Assembly (NCBI RefSeq): GCF_000253295.1
Contig: NC_015717.1
Coordinates: forward strand, 3,658,001 to 3,722,000
Direction of reading: 5' to 3'
Source of the DNA: Hyphomicrobium sp. MC1
GTDB lineage: Bacteria > Pseudomonadota > Alphaproteobacteria > Rhizobiales > Hyphomicrobiaceae
DNA length: 64,000 nt
The translations under genes were made by a program, and so were the position numbers. Under the pieces are notes generated by a model. The model made no database searches. It saw only the letters and a list, made by a program, of their open reading frames with translations, and was not told the DNA's origin. Shown here piece after piece: positions 52,802 to 60,165 of this stretch. Position 1 is the stretch's first letter; every line of letters starts with the position of its first letter.

Positions 52802-52893
52802 AGATGGAGGCAACGGAATCGCCAGCATGATGCAGAACAAAAATGGCCGGGGTAGCCCGGCCATTTCGTAAAAACATTTGCGAGCGTGCAGGC

Positions 52894-53862
52894 TCAAGCG
52901 AGCTTGAACGGCATGTCCTTGCCGGCGAAGAACGCATCGATGTTATCGAGCGCTTCGAAGCCCATCTGGTTGCGTGCTTCGATCGCCGCCGAGCCCAGAT
53001 GCGGGAACAGGAACGTGTTCGGCAGGTCGTAATAGCCTTCGTTGATCTTCGGCTCACCGGCGAAAACGTCGAGGCCGGCGTATGCCAAGCGACCTGACTT
53101 CAGTGCCGCAATCGTGTCTTCGTCGTTGACGAGATCGCCGCGCGCTGTGTTCACGACGATGGCGCCCTGGGGCAGCTTCTCGATGGTCGCCTTGTTGAAG
53201 AAGCCGCGCGTTTCCGGCGTCGACGGCGCGTTGATCGAGAAGAACTGCGAGATCTTCAAGAGGCTGTCGAGGCTGTCGTGGTAGGTGGCGTTGTACTTCG
53301 CTTCCACCTCGGGCTTCGCGCGGTAGATGTCGTAGTAATGGATTTCCATGTCGAAGCCGCGGGCGCGCTGCGCGAGGGCCTGGCCGATTTTGCCGAAGCC
53401 GTAGATGCCGAGCTTCTTGTTGTCGAGGCGCTGGCCGACGAGTTGCAGCGGCTGCCAGCCCGGCCACGACCGCGTGCGGATCATCTTTTCGCCTTCGGAA
53501 GCGCGGCGCGCCGAGCCCAGAAGCAGCAGCATCGCGATTTCGGCGGTGGCGACCGTCACGCCGTGCGGGGCGTTGCCGACTTTGATGCCGCGCTTCTTGC
53601 AGGCTTCGAGATCGATGTGGTCGAAGCCGATCGAGAACGTCGAGATGCACTTGATGTTCTCGGGGATCTTTTCGATCACCGCAGCGGGGCACTTCTCATT
53701 GAGGGTGAGAAGGATGGCGTCGACCGATTTCGCCGTCTCGAGCATCTCGTCGACAGTGATCTTCGGATTATCTCCGTGGGCGATGACATCGTAGGTCTCG
53801 CGAGCGCGGGCCATGGCAGCTTCGGGCAGAGGCCACGTAATCAGGATCTTCTTCTTGGACAT
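52894..53862 (-). CDS. hprA: Hydroxypyruvate reductase/glycerate dehydrogenase
   Basis: An NADH-dependent reductase of hydroxypyruvate to D-glycerate in the serine cycle, 322 aa. It starts MSKKKILITWPLPEAAMARA (ATG 53862, GGAGGA 11 nt upstream), the same start I recall for the Hyphomicrobium methylovorum enzyme. NAD fold GFGKIG (Gly155, Gly157, Gly160). Catalytic Arg241 in NTARGDLV, Glu270 in FAGEP, His288 in FPHLGSA. The pairing with sgaA supports methylotrophic carbon assimilation. Confidence 0.97.
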   Translation of the reverse strand: MSKKKILITWPLPEAAMARARETYDVIAHGDNPKITVDEMLETAKSVDAILLTLNEKCPAAVIEKIPENIKCISTFSIGFDHIDLEACKKRGIKVGNAPHGVTVATAEIAMLLLLGSARRASEGEKMIRTRSWPGWQPLQLVGQRLDNKKLGIYGFGKIGQALAQRARGFDMEIHYYDIYRAKPEVEAKYNATYHDSLDSLLKISQFFSINAPSTPETRGFFNKATIEKLPQGAIVVNTARGDLVNDEDTIAALKSGRLAYAGLDVFAGEPKINEGYYDLPNTFLFPHLGSAAIEARNQMGFEALDNIDAFFAGKDMPFKLA

Positions 53863-54005
53863 GACGTGAGGGGTCCTCCCGGACATTCGGATGTTTTTCG
53901 CCGGCACGCTTGTGCCCGACCAAAGCGCAACTGACAAGTCCGGCAAGTCGCTCCGCTGCACCGCAACCTGCCGCTGGACAACGCTTTTTTCACCATAATG
54001 GGGGC

Positions 54006-54431
54006 ATGATCGGCGGCGAGGGAAATTTAGGTTTTCGCGTCCAGGGCGTTGTCATGCGTACGGTCTTGTTCGGTTTGATCCTGCTGGCAGTCGGCAAGGT
54101 CTGGTTCCAGGACCATACCTATCGCGTCGCCATGAGCGATGCCGTGGTGGATGCCTATCGCGACCATGCCATCGAGATTTGCCGCCGGATGGCGCTGAAG
54201 CGGGGCACGGATGCGCGCGAGGACGGCGTTTCTGCGTGGGGTACGGCATCGAAGGCCGAAGCCGTCATCGGCAATCCGGACATCGACGTCGCGATCTGGG
54301 ATACGCAGAACCCACGGTGGGACCAGCGTTTTCGCGATCCGCAGTTGATCCTGAGTTCGACGGGCGGCGCGGCGCGGTGTGCCTACGACGTTCGCCAGGG
54401 CAGTGCGACGCTTTCGCTAGCGGTGCGCTGA
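54006..54431 (+). CDS. Conserved-looking single-helix protein, unknown
   Basis: A 141-aa protein with one N-terminal membrane helix or uncleaved signal (TVLFGLILLAVGKVWF) and a soluble part with DAYRDHAIEICRRMALKRG and a Trp-rich AIWDTQNPRWDQRFRDPQLIL. Two Cys (EICRR, ARCAY) are in the soluble part. Start ATG 54006 or 54054 cannot be decided. No family recognised. It reads divergently from hprA with about a 143-nt gap. Confidence 0.6.
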   Translation: MIGGEGNLGFRVQGVVMRTVLFGLILLAVGKVWFQDHTYRVAMSDAVVDAYRDHAIEICRRMALKRGTDAREDGVSAWGTASKAEAVIGNPDIDVAIWDTQNPRWDQRFRDPQLILSSTGGAARCAYDVRQGSATLSLAVR

Positions 54432-54755
54432 GCAGACCGGCGATCTCGACGCTTTCGCACATCTCGAAAAGTTCGAACGCCCGACTTTCTGATCGCTGTC
54501 GGGAATTGCCCGCCTCCGCGGCCACGGCGTTCGGGGGACCACATCTGCTCGTTTTCATCGCCGCCTGCGGCGGGATGGCGGTGGATGAAACGCACTCTCG
54601 GCGGCTTTTGGAATGCAGATACACGGTGCACCCTTTAACCAACAACATCCTGTTCATCTTTGATCGTGACAATGACGAAGTGAGTCGGCTTCGCCGATCA
54701 CGAGAGCGTTTCGGCGATGGGGTGCGCCGGCGCTGCGGGGAAATGAACTGAGGCC
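54432..54755. other. Intergenic region before the Wzz-like gene
   Basis: No gene is supported. It contains a GC palindrome (CCGCCTGCGGCGG, about 54564-54576) and a TCGGCTTCGCCGA hairpin (54684-54696), both of the short REP-like kind. Confidence 0.45.
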
Positions 54756-56375
54756 ATGGCCGAACACAGCGCACGCGCCGACCATCATCGCTTTCGGTCC
54801 GCCCTTGCGGATGCCAAGGTGGCGGTCATCAAGCGGGCAAAGGCCGTGGCGCTTTTCCCGGTGGTGATGGGATTGATCGCCTGGGCCGTCGTGGCGTTCG
54901 TCCCGGACCGTTATGCGGCATTCGTTTTGATCCAGGTTGATCCTGGACAGGCGATGCCATCGGCTGATGAGCCGAAAACCCCTCCACCGGCGGCATTCGA
55001 ACTTGAGCGCCGCGAGGTCGAGAAACAGGTCGAGAGAATGACCTCGCCTGCGTTGCTCGATAACGTGGTGACGGCGATGGATCTGACGGCCGATCCGGAA
55101 TTCCAATCGCGGTCCTGGCTTTCGCGGCTGATGTCGCCGCTCGATAACTCCGATCCACGTGCCATAGCGCGCGAAGCACTGGAAACGCGGCTATCGGTTC
55201 GACGGGTTCACAACTCGTCTTTGATCAATATCGGTATCTCATCGCAAGATGCGGCGAAGGCGGCGAAAATCGCCAATGCCGTCGCGGCGCGCTACATCGC
55301 CGAGCTGCTTTCTGAAGCAACCGCGAACAGCAGCGCAGAGAAACGATCGGCCGAACCGACCGCTTCGGAGAAGGTTTTTGCCTCCCTTCTCGATCGCTAT
55401 GGACTGACGCGGACGCTGACGGGCTCGCGGATCGTTGAGGCCGCAAAAATACCTGATGTGCCAGCGGGGCCGAAACGCGTCCGCATCGCTGAGACGGTGG
55501 CGATGTCAACGCTTCTGCTCATGCTGATGCTTGCCGTTCTGCTCGAACGCGATACGCGACTGCGTACCCGCAAGGTCGAACAGATGCTGGCTTGTCCGCA
55601 TATGACTTCGCTTCCCGCGGTGACGCACGACGATGAAGCCACGAATGCGATGCGGCGGGCGCGATTGATCATTGCTGAGCCCGGATGCCGTTATGCGGAA
55701 GCCGTTCGTGCGGCGTGCGACGCGCTCAAGGCGCGCGCCAATGGTGACGGTCCACGCGTTATCCTCACGGTTTCGGCGCTGACGGGTGAAGGCGCGGAGC
55801 CATTCGCATCGAACATCGCGCATCATCTGGCGGTCGACGGACAAAAGACGCTGCTGGTCGATTGCGATTTTCACGCCAAGGTTCTCAGTCGCGAGCTGAC
55901 CCCGCATGCGCCGCCGGGGCTGCTCGATCAAATCGCGTCGCATGCGCCGGTCGAGAACGTCATTCTGCGCGACAACCTGACGGGACTGCATTTCCTGCCG
56001 TCGTGCGGCTCGGCACCGATCCCGCTGGCGATGCCGTCCGCACTTCGTTCGGTGGCGTTCACGGCGGCATTCCAGCACCTCAAGGCACGCTTCCCGACGA
56101 TCATCATCTCGGCGCCGCCGTTGCTCGAAGCGGACGACGCGCAAATTCTGGCCGATCTCGCCGATCAGATCGTGTTTCTCACGGCTTGGCACCGGACGCC
56201 CCGCGCGCTCGCCAAGAAGGCCGTGGCGCTGCTCGAAGCGAACCAGCGCAAGATCGCGGGGGCGGTGCTCGCCGATATTTCGGATGACCGCGACGCCGGC
56301 TTCATGACCTTCTCTGCCATGTTCAACGAGATCCGCCGCGCGGCTCGGCTGCCTGCCATCGACCACGCCGCTTGA
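54756..56375 (+). CDS. Wzz/GumC-type polysaccharide co-polymerase with degenerate BY-kinase domain
   Basis: A 539-aa inner-membrane protein. Two transmembrane segments (about 31-49 and 247-263) flank a periplasmic Wzz-like domain with coiled-coil potential, as in chain-length regulators of exopolysaccharide. The C-terminal part (about 305-539) follows the BY-kinase/CpsD fold (ILTVSALTGEGAEPFASNIA; TLLVDCDFH with Asp369 and Asp371). The Walker A lysine and Ser/Thr are missing: GEGAEP (344-349) stands where GEGKST is expected. No C-terminal Tyr cluster. Likely regulatory and not a kinase. manC and the acyltransferase could serve the same polymer. Confidence 0.82.
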   Translation: MAEHSARADHHRFRSALADAKVAVIKRAKAVALFPVVMGLIAWAVVAFVPDRYAAFVLIQVDPGQAMPSADEPKTPPPAAFELERREVEKQVERMTSPALLDNVVTAMDLTADPEFQSRSWLSRLMSPLDNSDPRAIAREALETRLSVRRVHNSSLINIGISSQDAAKAAKIANAVAARYIAELLSEATANSSAEKRSAEPTASEKVFASLLDRYGLTRTLTGSRIVEAAKIPDVPAGPKRVRIAETVAMSTLLLMLMLAVLLERDTRLRTRKVEQMLACPHMTSLPAVTHDDEATNAMRRARLIIAEPGCRYAEAVRAACDALKARANGDGPRVILTVSALTGEGAEPFASNIAHHLAVDGQKTLLVDCDFHAKVLSRELTPHAPPGLLDQIASHAPVENVILRDNLTGLHFLPSCGSAPIPLAMPSALRSVAFTAAFQHLKARFPTIIISAPPLLEADDAQILADLADQIVFLTAWHRTPRALAKKAVALLEANQRKIAGAVLADISDDRDAGFMTFSAMFNEIRRAARLPAIDHAA

Positions 56376-56702
56376 AATCGCCCGACGTCGTGCGCGAAGC
56401 GCTGGCGATCATGCTCGCTTTCAAATCGCAAAGTTCCAACGCAACGGGACGGCGCGCACATGACAGCTCAAATCGCCTGCGGGAGCTTTTCCTGCGTTAA
56501 TTCGGGAAAAATTCTTGGTGCGCCGCGACGACAAAAATCGCGCTTCGCTTAGGCCGTTACCGCATCTGAAAATTGTTCTAAATCGAAAACTCATCGCGGC
56601 GATGGAACTGGCCAGCCTTACGAATTTCACACTGGCAACAACGGGCCAAAGTGGCTACACGCGTTTGGGGAATTTCAATTTAAACGCAATGGAAACCTTA
56701 GC
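56376..56702. other. Intergenic region upstream of the tonB operon
   Basis: No gene is supported. It should hold the promoter of the exported protein-exbB-exbD-tonB unit. I looked for Fur, Irr and RirA-like boxes and did not find a convincing one. Confidence 0.4.
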
Positions 56703-57191
56703 GTGATCAGAACCCTGAAGCGTTTCTCGCTTTCCTGCCTGCTTGTTCTTCCCGCATGTCTGTGGGCGACACTAGCAAATGCCGATCCCAATGCCGATCC
56801 CGCTTCGACGGCGCATGCGGAAGAAGCTCCCGCAGCGCCGAGCGCCGGTGTCCACGTAGAATTGAATAAGCTCGAAGCTTCCTCGAAGGGCTGCCGTGCC
56901 TATATCGTGGTCGATAACCCTGCTGAGACAACGTACAAGTCGTACAAGATCGACCTCGTTCTGTTTCAGACCGACGGTGTGATCGGCAAGCGCTTTTCGA
57001 TCGATCTGGCGCCGCTCAGGGCGAAGAAGAAATCCGTCAAGCTGTTCGAGATCGACGGGATTCAGTGCGACAAGATCGGATCGTTTCTGATCAACGACGT
57101 CATGGAATGCAAGGCCGAGTCAGGACCGGTTTCCGGCTGTCTCGATCAGCTCAAGACGACTTCCCTGACAAAAGTTCAACTTTCGAAGTGA
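56703..57191 (+). CDS. Secreted Cys-containing protein of the exbB-exbD-tonB operon
   Basis: A 162-aa exported protein starting at GTG 56703: signal peptide MIRTLKRFSLSCLL...LANA (about 27 residues), then an Ala/Pro-rich stretch and a folded C-terminal part with four Cys (GCRAY, IQCDK, MECKA, SGCLDQ), suggesting disulfides. The stop lies 4 nt from the exbB start. It is not ExbB, ExbD or TonB. I do not recognise the family. The conserved-looking operon position suggests a periplasmic accessory of the TonB complex. Confidence 0.7.
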   Translation: MIRTLKRFSLSCLLVLPACLWATLANADPNADPASTAHAEEAPAAPSAGVHVELNKLEASSKGCRAYIVVDNPAETTYKSYKIDLVLFQTDGVIGKRFSIDLAPLRAKKKSVKLFEIDGIQCDKIGSFLINDVMECKAESGPVSGCLDQLKTTSLTKVQLSK

Positions 57192-57195
57192 CGCG

Positions 57196-57879
57196 ATGAA
57201 CCCCTTATATGTGATGTCAGCGGAAATCGCCGCCAAAGATCTATCGATCATGGGGCTGTTTCATCACGCCGATATCGTCGTGAAATGCATTATCCTGGGC
57301 CTGCTGGCCGCCTCGGTCATCTGCTGGGCCATGGCGTTCGAGAAGCTCATTCGCGTGTGGATGGTCAACCGCGAGATCACCAAGCTCGAAAAGAGCGGCG
57401 TGACCGCTAAATTGCCGGAAGCGCGGGCGTCAAGCCTGATCGGTGCGGTTGGCGAAGCGGCACGCACCGAATGGAGCGAAGCCGGCAACGATGCTTCGAC
57501 CGGCGAAGTGCGCGACCGTCTCGAAGTCGCCATGCGCGCTGCCGTCAAACGCAAGCTCAAGAGCATCGAGCAAGGGCTGCCATTTCTGGCGACGATCGGC
57601 TCGGCTGCACCCTTCATCGGTCTCTTCGGAACCGTTTGGGGCATCATGAATTCGTTCACGGCGATCGCACAGCAGAAAGACACGAGCCTTGCAGTCGTGG
57701 CGCCGGGTATCGCCGAGGCGCTATTTGCCACCGCGGTCGGCCTTGCTGCGGCCATTCCGGCGGTCATTTTTTATAACCAGATCACAGTCGCGCTAGGACG
57801 TGCGTCCGATCGGGTCATGCCGGCGATCGTCGGTATCGCGCGGACCATGTCCCGGCGCGGCCTGGAGGGCGCGAACTGA
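57196..57879 (+). CDS. exbB: ExbB-family proton channel protein
   Basis: A 227-aa MotA/TolQ/ExbB protein with three helices: the first near 28-48, two more in FLATIGSAAPFIGLFGTVWGIM and LFATAVGLAAAIPAVIFYNQI (about 125-200). The conserved Gly/Pro/Thr line TIGSAAPFIGLFGTVWG is the pore helix. It drives TonB with ExbD using the proton gradient. TolQ would look similar, but the tonB-like gene downstream and the absence of tolB/pal favour ExbB. Confidence 0.92.
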   Translation: MNPLYVMSAEIAAKDLSIMGLFHHADIVVKCIILGLLAASVICWAMAFEKLIRVWMVNREITKLEKSGVTAKLPEARASSLIGAVGEAARTEWSEAGNDASTGEVRDRLEVAMRAAVKRKLKSIEQGLPFLATIGSAAPFIGLFGTVWGIMNSFTAIAQQKDTSLAVVAPGIAEALFATAVGLAAAIPAVIFYNQITVALGRASDRVMPAIVGIARTMSRRGLEGAN

Positions 57880-58364
57880 TGGGAATGGCTGTTGGCAATG
57901 GTTCGGGGGGTGATGACGACGGAGGCTATAAGCCTCTCGCCGAAATCAACGTCACGCCGTTCGTCGACGTCATGCTCGTGCTGCTGATCATCTTTATGGT
58001 CGCCGCACCGCTGATGGTTCAGGGCGTGCCGCTCGAACTGCCGAAAACGACCGCTTCCAAGATCGGTGCACAAAAAAAGCCGATGGTCGTTTCGCTGGCG
58101 CCGGACGGCAAGCTCTACATTCGCGACGAAGAAGTGATGCGCGATACGCTCGTGCCGCGGCTTGAGCAAATCAAGGCTCAGGAAGGCGACGCGGTCGTCT
58201 ACGTTCGCGCCGACCGGAAGATTCCCTACGGCGACGTGATGGAGCTTTTGGGACGCGTCGGTGATTCGGGCTACGCCCGAGTGTCGCTGCTGTCTCAACC
58301 GGCGCCATCGTCGTCGTCCGCCGCATCGGGTGCCCCCCCATCGGGGGCCACGGCCAACAACTGA
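57879..58364 (+). CDS. exbD: ExbD-family protein
   Basis: A 161-aa protein with one N-terminal helix: INVTPFVDVMLVLLIIFMVAAP with the essential Asp in FVDVML, then a periplasmic domain (VSLAPDGKLYI, VYVRADRKIPYGDVMELL). Start ATG 57879 overlaps the exbB stop by 1 nt. The C terminus is a disordered Ser/Ala/Pro tail. Confidence 0.93.
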   Translation: MGMAVGNGSGGDDDGGYKPLAEINVTPFVDVMLVLLIIFMVAAPLMVQGVPLELPKTTASKIGAQKKPMVVSLAPDGKLYIRDEEVMRDTLVPRLEQIKAQEGDAVVYVRADRKIPYGDVMELLGRVGDSGYARVSLLSQPAPSSSSAASGAPPSGATANN

Positions 58365-58382
58365 CGACGAGAGCCGCCCGGG

Positions 58383-59102
58383 ATGTATTTGCGAATTGCC
58401 GCCATACTCTTTGCCCTGATCATTCACGGGGCGGTCGGCTACGCTATGCTTCCCCATCTCATGGATACCAGTGCGCCTGCCATGGACATGGGCAAGGGCA
58501 TGGACGTGATGCTGGTCCAGGGCGCCGAGTCGAACGAGGGCATTACGAAGGGCGATTCCTCGGAGACGCGCGAAATCCCCGAAATCGCCGCGATGCAGGC
58601 TGCTCCGCCGCCGCCACCGGAAGAAAAGAAGCCGGACGAGCTGCGCGACGTCATCTCGTCGCCCGAGGGCACGGTCGAGCAGCAAGTCGTCAAGACGGAA
58701 GAACCGCCACCGCCGCCCGATACTCCGCCTCCGCCGCCGGAAGTGGTTCAGACGATCACGCAACCGGCCCAGATCGCCGTTCTTGAAGTCCGCAGCGCCG
58801 GGCAAGCGTCCGGCGGCAACGCCAAGGCGTTCGGACGCTACATGAGCCAAATCAACGACCGCGTTCAAAAGGCGAAGCGCAACCCGCGCGTTCCCGCATC
58901 GGGAACGGTGGTGCTCCGCTACACGATCGGCGTCGATGGCCACATCCTGTCGAAGGAGATCGCGACAAGCTCCGGCTTCAAGCAGCTTGACGACGCGGCG
59001 ACCGACGCGCTCGATCGCGCTGCGCCGTTCCCGCCGATCCCGCCGGATGTCAGCGTCAAGCCGCTTGCCTTCACGCAGCCGTTCAAATTCATCATGCGGT
59101 AA
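58383..59102 (+). CDS. tonB: TonB energy-transducing protein
   Basis: A 239-aa protein with an N-terminal anchor (ILFALIIHGAVGYAML), a Pro-rich spacer with PPPPPEEKKP, PPPPPDTPPPPPEVV, and a C-terminal TonB domain (about 150-239: MSQINDRVQKAKRNPRVPASGTVVLRY in part, then SGFKQLDDAATDALDRAAPFPPIP). Transmits the force to outer-membrane iron and B12 receptors. It lies 18 nt after exbD. No TonB-dependent receptor is in the window. Confidence 0.92.
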   Translation: MYLRIAAILFALIIHGAVGYAMLPHLMDTSAPAMDMGKGMDVMLVQGAESNEGITKGDSSETREIPEIAAMQAAPPPPPEEKKPDELRDVISSPEGTVEQQVVKTEEPPPPPDTPPPPPEVVQTITQPAQIAVLEVRSAGQASGGNAKAFGRYMSQINDRVQKAKRNPRVPASGTVVLRYTIGVDGHILSKEIATSSGFKQLDDAATDALDRAAPFPPIPPDVSVKPLAFTQPFKFIMR

Positions 59103-59266
59103 CGCCGGCCGGCGTTCTCTAACCCCCGCCTGTGCGACGTCTACAATTTTACGCAATCTTTATGATTTCGTTCGCGCGCCTGCGCGCTGAGGACTGTGAT
59201 TAACCTTGAGTTAGGCAGTCGCCGATAAGTTGAGCCGAGCAATTGTAATCGCGTTGAGCTCAGTCG

Positions 59267-60151
59267 ATGATGTTTGGGTCGGTTGGACAGGTCAAATCCA
59301 ACTCGTTGATGGACGAGTACGCCTCGCTCTTGAGCGACGCGGTTCTGCGCCATCGTGCCCGTGCCGCAGAACAGTCGGCCCGCATCCAGGCCGAACTTGC
59401 CAGCAAGATCAAATCCGAATTCATCGCGAACATGAGCCACGAGCTCAGGACGCCGCTCAATACGGTCATCGGCTTTTCGAAGCTGCTGTCGCAGCACGAT
59501 GAGCGCAAGCTCGCCGACAAAGACATCGTCGATTACGCGAACCTCATTCATGACGCGGCCGAGCACCTGCTCTCGGTCATCAACGACATACTCGACATCT
59601 CTAAGATGCAGAGCGGCAAGTACACGCTCGAGGCGCAAGAGATCGACGTCGGGAGCATTCTCTCGGGCTGCGTCAACGCCTATCAAATGATGGCGAGCGA
59701 GGCGCATGTCGACCTTCGCTCGGATATCTCCGCCGATCTGCCGGCCATTCGCGGCGACGCGACAAAGCTGCGGCAGATCTTCATGAATATCATTTCAAAC
59801 GCGCTGAAGTTCACGCAGGCGACCGGCATCGTCGAGGTGATCGCCCATCGCAGCGTGAGCGGCGGCACGATCATCGCCATCCGCGACAGCGGGCTGGGCA
59901 TGACGGCCGAAGAAATCGATATCGCGATGACGCCATTCGGGCAGGTCGATAGTGGCCGCTCGCGCTGGCGCGAAGGCGTCGGCCTCGGTCTGCCGATCGC
60001 CAAGGCTCTCGTCGAGCTGCACGGCGGCGTCATCGAGATCAGGTCGAAGAAGGGCTCGGGAACCGATGTCGTCATGGCATTCCCGGCGAGCGACAGCGTC
60101 AGCCCCGTAGTTTCGTCGCAATCGACTTTCAGCGCTGCTTCGTCCCCCTGA
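59267..60151 (+). CDS. Soluble histidine kinase, no sensor domain
   Basis: A 294-aa kinase. HisKA has FIANMSHELRTPLNTVIGF (His58), HATPase has QIFMNIISNALKF, IRDSGLGM, GVGLGLPIAKAL and GSGTDVVM. There is no transmembrane segment, PAS or GAF domain, only a short N-terminal helix (LMDEYASLLSDAVLRHRARAA in part, about 14-33). No response regulator gene is next to it. It could serve a distant regulator or act as a scaffold. Start ATG 59267, alternative ATG 59309. Confidence 0.88.
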   Translation: MMFGSVGQVKSNSLMDEYASLLSDAVLRHRARAAEQSARIQAELASKIKSEFIANMSHELRTPLNTVIGFSKLLSQHDERKLADKDIVDYANLIHDAAEHLLSVINDILDISKMQSGKYTLEAQEIDVGSILSGCVNAYQMMASEAHVDLRSDISADLPAIRGDATKLRQIFMNIISNALKFTQATGIVEVIAHRSVSGGTIIAIRDSGLGMTAEEIDIAMTPFGQVDSGRSRWREGVGLGLPIAKALVELHGGVIEIRSKKGSGTDVVMAFPASDSVSPVVSSQSTFSAASSP

Positions 60152-60165
60152 CCTCCGGATCCTGA

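Noticed and set aside
57771..59156. 461-codon minus-strand open frame over exbD-tonB
   Set aside because: Antisense to exbD and tonB; no start context and no family signal.
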